Below, piece by piece: positions 1-15,000 of a stretch of 64,000 bases of DNA. The stretch's first letter is position 1; each line of letters begins with the position of its first letter. A model generated the notes under the pieces. That model made no database searches, had not been told where the DNA came from, and saw nothing but the letters and a program-made list of their open reading frames with translations. Source of the stretch: Zonotrichia leucophrys gambelii (lineage: Eukaryota > Chordata > Aves > Passeriformes > Passerellidae); the NCBI RefSeq assembly GCF_028769735.1, contig NC_088177.1, positions 14,634,599 to 14,698,598 on the forward strand, read 5' to 3'. The position numbers and the translations under genes are program-made.

Positions 1-3000
1 ACACTTCTCCAGCAGAACAGAATATTAAATTACATGAAACATATTTCCATTGAGCTGTTGGCATTACATTTCTTAAAATGAGATAACAATTATTGTGCTT
101 TGATAATACTCTAGTTCAGAACTTGTATCTGTCATTGCTTCTTTTTATTCTGCTACATCAGAAACTATAAAGCAGCAGTAACAAAGGTACACAAATGTTG
201 GCAAATGAGTGATCTATGAGAATTAGTGTCTGCTCTGTACCTTGGCAAGAAATTGGAATGCAGAAGGGTAAGCTGGTGATATTGTTGCTTTGCAGTGTTT
301 TGCAGAAAAGGATTAAGCAAACATTTTCATTTTTTTGTGGTTGAGTAGAGGAAGGTTTCTAATACTGGAGTGAATTACTCCAGTTGGATTTTCTGTGTTC
401 TTCTCCATATAAAGTGCTTGTAAGAAAGTCCAAGCTTTATACTTTGCAGGGGTTAGAGAGATGCTCCTTTTTCCCCCTATTAAACAGCATCCTTGCCACA
501 AGACCCACTGAGTGTCTGTCAGAACTGAGTTTTTGACCCAAAGCTGTCCCAGTGCAAGCATCTGTGTTCCAGTAGCCCTACTGCTGAATGAGAGAATAAT
601 GCTTGCAGGCATGACACTTACAAACTGGCTTTTCCTTTTTTGTTCCTTTTCTATATCCCTCCCTTGTCCAGAGCTGATAGATAACTCAGGACTTAGACTG
701 CAGACATGGCTACAACCCACTGGAGCTACAGTCTCCCTGCTTCACTTCTCTGTGGTCTAGAGAGAAAGGCTTGCCTAGATAAAGCAAAGGCAGCAGCTGT
801 GAGTTTACTTTCATTTACTGGGGAAAAAAGGGCAAATTTTGGGGTTCTGCAGCACTACAGTATATAAGAGTTTATTTTTAAAAGTGACTGAAATATACTT
901 GTGAAAAACATTAAGTTCTTCAAATGATTTTTAAGTAGGGGTGGAGAGCTAGGAGCCACTGGAAAATTGAGTGATTAGCTTTGTAAAGGAAGGTGAGCTG
1001 AAACAATGCGTCAAGCTTTCATTGATCTTTTGCAGGGATACGCAAAAGCATTTGTTTAGCAAGCCAGTGGTTAACTAAAACTTTCTCTTGGCTGGTTTCA
1101 TTTGCTGCAATGTGCTCTAGAGCAAGTGATTCATTTGATTATAAATCCCCAAATCCATTGAAGGACCTGTCAGAGCGTAGAGCTGAAGTTGGCTGAGGCT
1201 GTCTGGGAATGCTGCTGGCATTTCCAAAGGTTTTCCTTGACAGGACCCCAGGATGGCTCTGGCAGGGGTATCACAGCCTCTGCACAGCCCTCCCCAGCTT
1301 CTCCAAACACATCACTCAGGTGCAGCTCCTTCCCGAGCTCCTTGCAGCACCATGGTCCAGGAGGTGTGAAAATACTGTATTTCAAGTAAAAGTTCCTTGG
1401 ATTTTGGATTACTGCTGTGGCATTATCTTGTGGAATGACTAGAATAAAGTGCTGGTTTTCAGGAAGTCAGTGTGTATGTTTATAACTTGGTTGTTCATTC
1501 TGTCTGACAACACCAACTCCAAATCTCTCCCATGGCTGTTCTGGATTCACCTTCTAGCTCTGCACTCAGAACTTCCAGATGAGTCTGTCTTTCCACAATG
1601 AGGGGCAAAGCCAGACCCATTTACAGAAACTGTTGTTGATAAGACTCTTTACCAGTCCAAAGCACAGAATCATTTTGTAAATATAGACCTGTTTGAAACA
1701 GATTTGTATAATATTCTTAGATAAAAATTCTTTTGCTGGTTTGCAGCAGGCTTATGTAGTGTGTAGAATTCTGCATTTTAAAGACAAATCTGGTGTTATT
1801 AAAAAAGGCTGTATTTTTAAAAAAAATTGGTCCTTGGGCTTTTAAAGGTGTATATGCTTCTGGTGTCCATCATTTGTTGATGCATCATTGTAAAGTTAGA
1901 GCAGAAATTACATAAAAATGTAATTTCTACAGAAACCTTTAGGGCCAGGGCTGATCACTGGCATTTTCAAAATCAGTTGTTGACCAGTATGGGCTCTAAA
2001 AACTCCGAAATACCAAACAGGTTTTGACTTCACTGTATTAGAGTAAAAAGACATCTTTCAATAACTCAGTGGTTTTGCAGTGGTTTAGAGTTTATTTTTA
2101 CTCTAGCAGTCATAGACTGCAGTAGCAAATGGTAGGAGGTTCTGGCATGCATGACCTGGTTCAGCTGGGTAGCACTATTGATTTGTTTTTGCAGTGCCTC
2201 TGCTTTAGTTAATTGTAACTTTGTTTTCTGATCCTTGATTAGCTCAGTGGTAAGTTGTCATTACAGCATTCAACTCCCTGAGGACATGATCTATAAGGCA
2301 GACTTTTCCAGTGGAGGGTCATGATTCAGCTAGTTTACACATAATTTAAACAGCAGTTGGCCTAATACCCTGAAGTGGAATTTGAGGTACTTGTAGTCCA
2401 AGAGTGTAATACCATAAATTACTGTTTGTGTGAAGCACTCTTTAGAGACCTGCAGGAGAGGCCAGTGGGACATGGAATGCCCCTTGCGTTCCTTTTTCAG
2501 CAGACAAGTGAAGTTAAAATCTCAAGGAAGATTAGGAAAACAGTTTCACTTAGAGCAGAACTGCCATTTAACGTTTCATTGGGAAAGCTCTGTTTCATCA
2601 CAGCTGCCATAATATTTGTTTGTCCAGATTCTGTATTTGGATTTGTTTTCATGCCTATTCCAATAATGGGCAGAATAAAAATGTCTTCATGTGGTTAGAT
2701 TAAGCTAATGAACTCTAAATTTTGCACTTACTGGTGTTCTACTTTTTGTGTAAGTTCAGTGCAGAGCTGCCTTCTGTTACTTTAAACAATTTTTAAGATA
2801 CAGGGAACTTGTCTCTGCTATAGCATCTAAATGGCTTTGTCAAGCAGAGCTCATGTCTCACAATGCCTCTAGAGGCAGCAAATTGAGCATAAATGAGTTG
2901 AATTCATGTCTTTTCTGACTATTTTGGCACAACCTGTCTGTGGGCTGAAGTGTGACTGTCCCTGCACTTAAGAAGAGATTGTTATTTACTGAGAGATTTC

Positions 3001-6000
3001 TGATGTACACAGAGGCTGGGATTTCCAGTTCAGTGCCACAGCACACGGCAGGGTGGAAGGTGGCAGGGACAGTCCTGCTGCTCTTCTGCTTTCCACTGTT
3101 TGTTGTCAGACCTTTTTATAGTGTGTGATTAGAGAAAACCTCACTACAGTTTTTTGCAGGGCTTTTTCCTTTTTTTCCTAGACATTTTCCTTACAGGAAC
3201 TGTTTGTGCCAGTGCAGAAGGGCAGTAGAAGTAGGAGTCAATGTTTGGACAGAAGGCAGCAAGGAGCACAACTGCTCCAAGAGTGTGAAAAATCAAATGC
3301 AAAACTATTCCTGTGACTAATGAGAGAGTAACATCAGATACGCAGTGTTTGAATGGCTGGGTTGCTGCAAAATGCTTTTCAGCCTCTGAGGTAGTGACTA
3401 ACTTAAGTGCATTAGCGCAGGTTTTAAAAAAACAAACTACCGTCTAGATTGTTGGGGTTTTTTTTAAATGTGATTGAGTCAAAACTCTAGAAAACCTTCT
3501 CTCTTATAGGGTGATAAGTAAAATTTTGGGTCATGGTTGAATATGGTTTTCTCCCAGAGGGTGGTTGGGAACTGGAGCAGTTCAGGTGGTTTTGGACTAT
3601 TATCTCAGACACTCAGTGAAATTCTTGGGGCTGTTCCATGCAGGTGAGATGTTGGACTAAATGATCCCTGTAGGTCTCTTCCAACTCAGAAAAAATGTGA
3701 AGTAGTATGTTTTAATAAGCAATATTAATCATGTAAAACTAGTAAGTATGTACATTCAAAAGATATTTTTCCCTTAAAGCACTTTAAAAAATTGTGTAGA
3801 GAATGTGAATGGTGTTCTAAGTATAAGCAAGATATATGAAGATGGTGTTCAGGTAGGTGGGCAGAGTTATTTACACAGACTTGATTCAGAAAATCTTTGC
3901 TATCGATGTTTAAGCTTACAAAAACAGTAGTGAAATCCAGTCTTAACTGCAAGGTGTGTGCATGACTGGATTTTGGTTTTCTGTTCTTGAGTGTGTTTGA
4001 TTTTCTTGATTCAAAAATGGATTCCCCTTATAGGGGCAGGAGTTGCAGTGCACCCATAAAAGATCTGTGTGCTCCGTGCTGTTCCCCATGATGTGCTTGT
4101 GTAGAGCTCTGTGTCTCTGCTTTGATGTGTGTGCTGAGCTGTCCCATCCCTGCTGTCTGTCTGCTGCTGCATCTCTGCCTCCCCAGCTGCCAGACTGGTT
4201 TTAGCTCTGCTTTGTCTTGCTTCCTTTATTGCCTGTGGTGTGGGCAAGGAGCCAGGCAAGGCTGCAGCCAAATGATTCAGAATGTAAAATGCCTTCCAGG
4301 TCTGCTTCAGTGCTCTACCTTGAGATTCTTGCAGTCACCTTTCCTACAGGCATCCTGCCATTTGGGAGAGTCACTCCTTCCCACAGGGCCATTAAACTTC
4401 TGAAGGTTTGCGGGGGGTGAAGATTCTGCCACATCTCTAACTAATTTCTTCTTTATAGGCAATTATCTTTTTGTTTAAACCTGCATCTAGGCTGCATTAT
4501 GCTTACTTTTTGTTCAGCATTAGGCTTTAGCATCTCTTAAAGTTGAGCAGTTATATCATTTTAAAACATTTTTGTCTCCAACATTTTGGTGTATTATTAA
4601 AACAAATGTGTGCATTGCAGTGCTTTTTGGCGTAATATGTAAGGTCAAAATATAAGTATACCCTTTAGTTTAATGCACATTTGAGATGCAATTCTAGATG
4701 CTTTATCCCTTTTAGCTTAAATAACCATAAGAGCAGTGCCCTCTGCTATGGAAAAAAGGGCTTCATCAATATCTAGATGTGCTCTGTCATTCAGGAGCGT
4801 CAGCAGCCAGGGAATCCCTGTGCTGCAGTTGATAAAGCTTTTGGATGCTCTGCTGCATCTTTACAATTTGCTGTCATCAAGCAGAATAGCCCAGTTGATG
4901 TTGTGCAGGTCACAGGGAATGAAATGATGTCCCAGCCATGTCCATTTCCAGGTGGAGATAAGTGTCTGAAGTGGTTGCCAAAAAAGGTTGTCAATAGAGG
5001 TAATCAGTGACTAAAAAAGCAAACAAACAAAAATGTGGTGGATTTTGTTCCTGTGTTTGTCTTTCTTCCCAGTTGCCCTCCCCAAACCACAAATATTGTT
5101 GGCGGAGTGTTTGGAAGGAATCCCACCATGGGCCTTTTCAGTGCTTGCTTGGGTTAATTCCATCCTGCTGTTGGTGCTGCTCCTCAAAACCACTTGTTTT
5201 ATTCTTTGTTTATTAGAAATACAGAGTGGCTTGCACTTCCTGCTTTTATAGAGCTGCACTTTATCCAGGAGTAAACAGATGAATGGAAGTATCAGAGACT
5301 GCCTCAAACAGGTTTGTGAGACAGCTCTGTAGTGCTTTGTAGACAGAGCAGTTGCACAGCTGCCCTCTACCTAACCCTCAATCTGGTTCTGAACTGCAGC
5401 TCTTCCATATTTCTGAGTCATGGCCAAGCCAATCCACCTGTGGTCAGCAGCTCAGTGGCTTTGCACTGCAGATATTATTTATAAGGTAATTTTTTTTGGT
5501 CTGATACTGGTTAAATGATACGTGAAATTGAGAAATTAATTCTCAACTTTCAAATGCAACCTGTTGCACTTGTTATTTTCTTTTACAGGGAAATTACAGG
5601 AACATTAAAGTTTTGGTCTGTCAAAAAAAACCCTCTAAATTAAAGGATATCAGACCTGAATACCAGATAAGTCATGTTTCAAAGACGCAGAATAACAGAA
5701 AATACAGGCTTGCTGTGTTAATTTCTTTTTACACTAGGACATTTTTTGGAAAAAATATTGAAGTGTCTCTCTAGTTTGTCACACCTATATAATAACAGTG
5801 TTTTGAGAAAAAAATTTAAAAAAGCAGCAACTTGAAGACTTAACAGTATATAAAATTAAATTTTTAGCTTCTGCTGTGAGGTTCATGGCTTTGTGGTGGC
5901 AAGTAGGGTTTCTGTCGCAGGCTCTCTTCCTCATTCTGCCTGCATCCCTTGAATTTTGAGCGGGTTTTATTTTCCTAGGTGAATTTAATGCTTTTTGCAG

Positions 6001-9000
6001 ACTTACTGCTCTGACAGTAACTCTCTGGCATGTCCATTATCATGTGCTTGCTCTGCCTTAGTGGACATTAATATGCAAGAGCCTTTAAAAAGCGTTTGTG
6101 TCAGAGTGCTCCCGCGGCTCTGGCAGCAGTGTCAGCAGCTCGGGTGAAGTGACAGCCCGAGGGGTGGCTGTTGTGTGACAGAGCTCTCTGCCACCTTTAA
6201 ATAACTGCCATGGCTCGATGCTTTTGCAATTTTCCCTCACCAAGGCTCTGTGTGTTTGCATTGCCATTTACACAGCGTTCCAACAGATCCCTGAGCAAGT
6301 GTTCATCTGAAACTGCCAGTCTTAAAACTCCATTTATTCTTCCCTTCCTCTAAGGAGTTAAAAATTAAAACATGCCTCTGAATATTCTTCTGCACCTCTT
6401 GATTGTTCTGCTTTGTGGGTGTTCACTCAAAGCACAGAGTGTGTTTCCAGCTGTTGGCTTCCCTGTACCCTATTCTGCATTTTTATACATACTGGTAAAT
6501 CTGGTCTCTCCAGTGTTTTATCCTTGAGTGCTAAACAGTGACAGAAATGTCTTCTCCTGAACATCAGTCTGTGTCTCTGTCCTCCCATCTCTAAAATGAA
6601 AGTGAGCTATGAAGCTGGCAGGTCCTTATTATGTGATTAAAGAAGGTGTCAAATACTGTGATGATGGCAGCTCTGTGGATATTTAAGAACTGATAGCTAA
6701 GCCAGGTGATTTTCTAGTAAGTCAATTGCTGTTCACCCTACAGAAATGATTTACTGCATTTTAGAGAATTTCTGTTAATCAGATAAACCATCTTAATTGC
6801 AGTGATAATGGCTTACTGACAAGTACAAGATAAAACATGGGATTTTAACCTTGAGTCAAAGTGGCAATTAATTAAATATTTAAAGGCAAGTGTATAATTT
6901 CTATTTCTTTGCTTTGGAGAGTGGATCTCAGTGCTTGTAAAAAATATCCCTGACTGATAACATGATAAGACTGACTTGTTATTTGCCAATAACACCAGAC
7001 TGTTTTGTTATACACCTTGAAGTGCACTCGCAGTCATCCTTTGTGCTCAGATTTGGATGCTGCTGGGTAGATATCTTTTTACCAGCAGAAATGTAGCTTA
7101 TTAACTCTTGCTGATGAAGATGCACAGATCTCTGGCTAGCAGTCTATCGAATAAAGATAGTTCTCAAAATTAACTTTTCTGACAAGAGGAGGTAGCAGTG
7201 TCTGCCAGCAACTTTGCATTTATCACCAAGGAAATTCTTTAGGATTTGGTTACTGACTTTTTGAGCCTTGAAAATATGCCATTTGGCAAGTATCACAATA
7301 CAGAGAAGTAAAAAACAAGTATCAAAGGGTGAGCTGAAAAAGAAATCATTTTGACTTGGAGAAGAAAAGTGCAGATCTTCTAACACAATGAAATATTAAT
7401 TGATTGTTTTGATCAGCATCTTGTAAGGAGTACTCACAAAACAGGCAGATCAATTGATGTAAATGTCACAAGTGAGTTGTTCGTGACCCTGAGCACAGCA
7501 AAGATTTGTTTTCATGAGAATGAATATTCAGTGCTGGAAACCTTGCACCTAGTGCTGGAATACAGCTGTGTACAAAAAAAGACCCCAAAACCCCCTATTC
7601 AGTGTGAGCTGTGAGAGTTGATGGTTTATGTGGATGACAATTCAGGGCAGAACTGTGTATCTCATAAAAAGTAACCTAAGAGAGGATACCCAGCTAACTT
7701 TTACTGGGTTTTCCACGTTTGCTCCCTTTGCCCTAGCCAAAAAAGCAGAAAATAAAGCTTTCAAAGGCACCATCCTTTTGTCAGGAAGCTGTGTAACAGG
7801 GCAAGCCTCTGCTTGTATCACATATTCAGACCAGTCTGCAAGGTCTTTATCTTGCTAATATTTTAAATAATTCAGTGCCTGGCAAGATAGTGACTAAATA
7901 TCATAAAATAGAGATAAAACCACAATTAATCCAAAGTTGTACAATAGCCACAAATTGGTGAAGGAAGTGGAATAGTAAATGTACGCTTGTTTCCTAAAAC
8001 AGATAGTTGAGCAGTTTAAATGCGTGGTAGTGAATTGCTCCTCCTTTTACTTCAGGCATTTGGAGGAAAAGCTCTTGGTTTTAAGTTTCTTGGATGAAAA
8101 ATAAGAGTATTATTTGTCCAGGACCTTGCATGAGTGAAATATCTCCTGTTCATAGAGCAACAGCAGGGGATATGAGCTGCCCTCAATATCAAACGGATTA
8201 ATTTCAGTTTGGATGGTCAGCTAAGACCATTCGAAAGATGGAAGACCTATTTCTGTCAAGGAAGGCATAGCATGTCACAGTTGTAAACATAGTGAAGTGA
8301 AAGGAGTGGATGTTTGGCAGAGAGATGGGGATTTTCCATCCACAAATACCTTGTAGTACCTCCTGGCTCCAGTACTCCCAACTTCCAACCTTGCTCCCTC
8401 TTCAGATTCTTTTCAGCTTATCAAGGCATGGATTTTCATGTGTATTTTGTTTAGCTTAAATAATGCTTTCTGCTTATTATCAGTTAGGAAGGAAACTGAT
8501 AATTAGTCACTTTTGCTTTCTCTTCCCTTCCCCCCATAGTTCTTCATGTTGTTTTTTTCTTTATATATAGAAATGTGTGTTGCAGTTTACATGAGTGTTT
8601 ACACTGAGGTTTCTATCTTCAAGAAATAAGGTTTTTCTCAGGTGATCTCATGCTGCTGTTCTTTGGCTGTGCCCCTTTTCTTGTTCTAAAAGCAGAGCCC
8701 AAGATGCAGGAATTCAGTAGCAGTCTTTTTTGTCCACCTGCAGGAGACAGAGTAGAGTGCATGTCTATGTATGTGCCTGTGTAGTAAAGCAATTTCCAAA
8801 GAAGAAGGAGCTTTGCTTGAGTTTTCTTGCATATGTTTTCTATTAAAACAGAATGGGTTTTAGACAGGTGTGGGAAACTACAGCTAAAGATTTGATGTAT
8901 TTGAGCAGGATGTTTATAACACTGGCCTGTAATGACTATTCCTTGTTTAAAAAATCCTCATGTTTCTGCATTTCTCATTATTTTCTTTGTGTTCATTTTT

Positions 9001-12000
9001 TCCAAAAAAAAAAAATCAACTGCAGTAGAAGCAAGACTGTTTAGGATGGTAATTTCACACAAGCTTAGTTTTTTTCAGTACTCCTAGTTATTTCTTTTGA
9101 AATGAACTGTGAAATACATAAATACCAGTAGAAATGCACAGCTTGCTCTCTTGAGTTGTCATTATTTTACTGTAAAACAACATTAGAGGCTTTTGGAAAA
9201 GCAGTATTGAGACAGCGTCTGTGAAGTTGTGCTTGTATACAAATCCAAAACGTCAAGTAATTGAATTTTTTTTGGTGACTACCAGTAGTACTTGCATGTG
9301 ATTGTCCTGGAAGTAGCTGAAGGAATCTGAACTGTTACTGTTGATTCATAAATTCAGCAATGCCAATGTATGTTGTTGGGGAAGAAGTAGAGGAGATGAG
9401 CCTGGGGTTTGGTGTGGTTGTGGGATGCAGGCTCAAGTTTCACAATGATGCTTTTGTTTCATCAGCTGATTCCTGGGCTTGGCTTTTGAAAAAAAGCATT
9501 TTCTCAAGTGCATGAGTGCACTTTGTGATCTGTGGTTTCCCTCTCAGACAGAGAGTTGATAACTGTGGGAGAAGATTGTCTGGCTGTGTGTTACTGGGGT
9601 GTCATGAAGAAGTCAGTGGAGCTGTGCTGTAAATGCAGGAGCACAGCTGTTAGCCCTGAGCTGTGCTTCCCAAGGGCATCAGGCAGCTCTGGGTGCTCAG
9701 GTGCCTTGTGCTAGCTGGAAGGGACAGATGTTAAAGATCTGTGAGCAGAGTTGAAGTTCAGTTAGTCTGCAGCCTTCACCTGCACGAACAGATTTGAGAA
9801 TCTCACTCAAAAGGCATTGATACACTGAATTCATACACTGAGTTCTTGAAGCCTTGGTAGTGAAGTTTTAGTTTATTGGAGGACTGAGCTGCTGCAAAGC
9901 ATCACAGTTTTGCTTCAGTGCTTGCAAATCTAGTCACTACCTATACCCAGAGCCATAGACCAGACTTGGTATCTCAGAGCTGTTAAGAAAAAAAAAAAAA
10001 GAGGGACATGAGGTGCCTGGCATGGGCGTTTAAGGAATTCAGTATGAAACTCTGGCAAGGGTCCGTTTCCATTTTTTTAAACATTGTATTTCCAAACTTT
10101 TTGGTTTGGTGTTTTCTGATTTTGTTTTGTGTTGTTTTGGGTTTTTTTCCTTTTCTGCCTGTGCTCCCACTTCCCTCAGGTTTCAGGAGGGTAACTTAAA
10201 AATTTCTTTATTTGAAAACGTAACAGGTGTTAGTACCTACTTACCTACATCCCTCTTCTTTTACATCCAGCCATTAAGTTATGGACTCTCCCACAGAATA
10301 CGATGTCAGCAGGTGCCTAAATTTCCTCCCAACATTAAGGAGGATAATTCTCTATTTCTTTCCTCTGGTTCTAGAGGTTCAGCCCAAACTGATCCCTGCC
10401 TGGGGACAGAGCTGCTGTGTGTCATGGTTTAATATGCTTGTGAAGGGTGGGACAAGGCAGTCTTTCATTACCAAATATTGGAGTTGCCTCACTGAGGGTT
10501 TTAAAGCTGAACAAACTGTGAACATGACTTGCAGCACGTTTCAACCACACGGATGTTAATTGGAGCAGGGACGGGAACTGCCCCAGTCCCCAGCAGCCAG
10601 TACCATTGTGTGAGTGATGTGATCAGTCTTTCAGTCTAAACCTCATGGTCTCTCATGTTTTAAAAACTTACATCTTTTCCTTAGTCCCAACTGTAATAGA
10701 ACATACAACTGGCGCTTGCTAGCTTAGAAATTCTTATGTAATAGTCTGGATTTTCAGTATTTTCCACCAAATTACTCTGGGATGGATCACTTGCCAAAAT
10801 GTTGAAATAAGATTAGTAATGACTGTAATAGTGTGCAAAACCTGAATGTTTCTCCTGAATAGACACTGTAATTAATTTAATTTGTCATAAATATGATTTT
10901 GGTTCCCATGCTCTTGTGTCTCTTCCATATCTGTGAATTTAACTTCATACCACCACCTTACCAAAATGGTTGGGCTCTTCAGACTGTATTCAGATAACCT
11001 AAAGGAATGTAATGTGCTAAATCCTAAGAACCCATATAATAATCGTGTTTTTCAAGATACTCCCTCTGAGATGCATTTAGCACAAGTGAGAAAGTGGATA
11101 TTGCCAACTTTTCTCAATTTTGAAAAATGTTGAAATCACTTAATAAAGCCGATCTGATCTCTATAAATAAAATTTAATACTGTCCTTTAGGCTAACCAGT
11201 TCAAGCCAGGAATCTGAATGCATTAATATTAATGAGAAATCTATTGATTTTAATAGTAAGGGATTGTGTTCAGTATCATGGATTTTAAGTCTTTGTGTAG
11301 TGAATGACACATCTTAAACTCTTAAGTGAATGTCATTCTTTCAGAAGCATGTAATGTGTTCATAATTGATTATGAGAAACTAAGTTATGAGAAATTTTTA
11401 TGATAGTGATATTTTTTATCATGTAACCTTTAGCACTGGAGCTGAATGCTGGTAGGAATTGGGCCGTAAGGGACAAGAAGGCCAGCATATGTAGCCTGCA
11501 TAGAAGTCTGTAGGCATAGAGTTTATACAGGGTTCTGGCTCTCCTTTGAGGGACAGCCGTGGGACCAGGGACCCCAAATTCAATTACAAAAGTATGGACT
11601 TTAGGTCCTGCAGATAAATTAGATTTAAATAATGATGATAATATTGTAGTCCTCATTTCCATAAGAGGACAATCCCTGCTAATTTTGTATTAATTTTTTA
11701 CTTGAAAAAACATTCCCCAATAAAAACAAAAGCCCAAAAGCTTTTGCAATTAGAAGACAACACCCAAACTGATTTCAGAGACTTAGGAAACCATTTGGGA
11801 TGTCATAGTTCAGATCCCTTAGAAAAAGGTGATTTACATTTTTCACTTTGTATTTATATATAGGAATGAGCCTGTTGAGAGACTGTAGCAAAGAAAATAT
11901 CTAGTGTGTGCTGTACAGGAGTAACAAAAATACAGGAGCATGTGTGGAGAGATGAGGGCACATCTCTTCTCATACTTCTCTTGCAGGTTGTTCCCTGGTA

Positions 12001-15000
12001 CCTACCCAGAAGTTTCTTGGTTGCTCTTGTCTAAACAGACATATGGAGCTTTCTCTTCATCTTAATCATCTTTGGAACATCAGTAATCAGCTTTTGAACT
12101 TCAATTTAGGTTAATGCAGATTGAGGGAAGCACATGAAGTGGTCCTCTGGGACCTGTTGAGCATATGTGCACATTGGTATGTCTGATGCACTTTTCAGGA
12201 TTGGCCAAGTGTATGTTGGTAGAAGAGAAAAATTGTCTTTTATTAAAATCTTGTGCCTCCATAACAGATTTGCTAAATATAATGAGTTTTTACTCTAAGT
12301 GGATCTAAACCTATTTCTGAAATTGGTTTGGAGATTTACTTTCAGAATACCTAGTGAGTCTTTTGGTCTCACCTTTTCTGTCAGCACCACTTCTTACAAT
12401 GTGATTACAAAAATGCAGTGAAGGCAGTAAATGTAGCTGGAAAAAAATTCAGAAGGTTAACAGAAATTTGCTGCTGTTTTGAGACCTGAAAGTTTCAAAT
12501 ACATTCCCTCCCCCTTAAAGAAAGTATGGGGGGGGGGGGTTGAAAATCAATTGCCAGTAAATAAATAAATAGGTTATCCAGATTGCTGTAGAGCAATAAG
12601 TTCTTCTGGAGGAGGAAAAATAGTGATGCCAGCATGGAAGTAACCATACTCTGTGTCAGGGAACACCTTTATTTGACTGTATCTATCTATTCAAGCAAAG
12701 AGTATGTGTGAAATTCTGGAAAATTACTCCTCCTGTGAGTCAAAATCTCAGGTGCCCAGTAATCCCTCCACCAGAGCTGGGTTATTTTTAAGAGCTGTTC
12801 TGTGTTTACCTGTCTGTGGTGGACCCCAGTGATGAACTCTGTTGCTGTTAGAAACAGAGAACTCACGAATCTCCCCAGGTGCTCAATCATCCACCTGGAA
12901 ATAGTGGGACAGGCAGAAATCTTGTTCTGATTGCATCTAGCTGATCAAATAGCTAATGGGATGTGAAATACAGAATACTCCTGTCTGCAAGATGTTTGCC
13001 ATCTGTCTGTCCTTTGGGAGCAGATGAAGGTGTCTGAGCTCTTTGGGAGAGGAAAAAAAACACATAAAGCCCTTCTGCTGGCTCTGAGCATCTGACATTT
13101 GTAAGTTCTTCTACACTGAAATAAGAATGTGAAATCCTTCACATTTGACTCACTGGTGCTTGTGGAATGCAGGAAAGAGAAAACTCCTCTCTTACATCTT
13201 GTTATGGTTATTTAGTCATAATGAACCAAATAATAGAAAATGGAAATAATAGAACTGGTTTCTGCAGAAGAGGATGCTCTTGTGCTTGCAATGACTCTTT
13301 TTGCTTGGACAGTATATGTTTCAGTTTGCTCAATGAGTCATGTAATCCGCTAATATGTATCGGCATAATTAAGCATAATAAAAAATTATTGTTTACCAGT
13401 AAATATGCTGAGAAGTACAATATTTTTTAAAATTACATTGTTTCCAATGCTTTAAAAGACATCTAGAGAGCTATTTGTGTGGAACAAGTACATTTTCTAT
13501 TTGTCTGGTGGTTTTAAAGGTCATTCCATTATCAGCTTGTCTGAGGATTTATTGGTGCTCGCAACAATTATAAACACATTTTCTTCCTGGTTCTATTTCA
13601 ATACTGAAGTTTTTTCTTGTTATACTTATTGATGTTGATATTTCTTCTTGCTGTGAAACAAAAGTTAGTGATCACCTTGCCTAAGGAATTGTTTTTGCTG
13701 TCAGCTGAGTGATTTCCCCTTGTCACCAGTTTACTCATCTTTATTTTCATTCTTTCCCACTGAAAGGAACAGATTATTTCAGGAAATGGAAGAGTAACAA
13801 GTCACCTAGAAAAGTTTTGTGAAAACTGCTATGAAATGCATGAGTTTCATATAGATTTTCTGCTTCCTGGCCTCTCTTTGATATTGATATTTATAGCAAA
13901 ACACTGCTGTCTCCTTGTCCTTGGTTTCTGCGAATACTTTTTGGCAGATTACTGGATGAGAAATGCTTTACCTGTAGTCTGAAAGACTCCTTGCTGTGGG
14001 CTGGAAAGCCCTTGCCACAACAGTACTAGGCTTGTACTGCTTGAGAGAGGGAAGAAAAACATAGGGACTATGTGTGACTCTTGCACCTTCCTGGTGGTTT
14101 CACGAGCTTGGGGAGAGCAGGTTGATCTCAGTCAGACTACAGGAAGGGCTTCAGCCTTCAGACTGGGGTGTTCCTGCCCATGCCACTCACTGAAGGACAA
14201 TCAGTGTGTTGGAAGGCAAGCTTTTTTCTCGGGCTGTGGCCTCCAGCTGTTTTGGTGTTTGCCCAGATCATTTGTCTTCTCTTGATTCACACCCAGTGAG
14301 GCCTAGTGACACCCCTGGGCACTTCACTCACACCCTGCAGGCTCGGGGGCCAGCACAGCTGTTTGGGCTCTGTCCCCTTGGGAATTCTGTCACCTCAACA
14401 GCAGTGCCTGCTTTGGTGATGGGAAGATGGGAATTTTAGATAGAAGACCAGCTTTTTCCAGTCTGCCTTGCTCCATCCTCTGCAAAGCTGAAAATCTGCA
14501 AGAAGTAGTTCTGTATTTCTGCAGATTGACCTTCAGGAGCAATGTTTGGCTGCCATTTGGCTCTGGCTAATGAATGTCTTTGAAAATGTAGTGATGAGTA
14601 AAACTTTGAAAGTAAAGTTTTTCAGTGACTGAATATTTTCCTTTATACTCCATTTATGCTTCTGTGAATTGTAAAGCATAAGTGTAGTCTAAGAACTTCA
14701 GTTGACAGAAAGATTTTCAGTTTTGGTGAAACCCATAGAGCTGTGTCATTTTAGTTATTTTTTCTGCTAGTTTTTGTGGTTCTAAATTCTGTTTATATGC
14801 TCTTGTAGTTTACAGCCCTACCGACTGTTCTATTATTGTTTATAAACATAAAGGGTATATGTGTTTTCATAACTGTGATTGAAAGTGCTTACTGCTCTCC
14901 TGGCATGACTGTGCAAGTTTGGGTCTGCACCAAAATATGTTCACTGATGTGTCATTTCTTGATGATTTTACTGTTTCAGAGGAAAAAAGGTTGTGGCAAG

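Noticed and set aside
4777..5010. Exon-like open stretch with balanced amino-acid composition
   Set aside because: I could not match it to any family and saw no clear acceptor/donor pair. It could be a pseudogene scrap, but evidence is lacking.
9710..9800. Possible minus-strand CR1 tail ('agctggaagggacag' then 'ttaaagatct')
   Set aside because: Only two short words resemble the CR1 consensus and the order beyond them breaks down.
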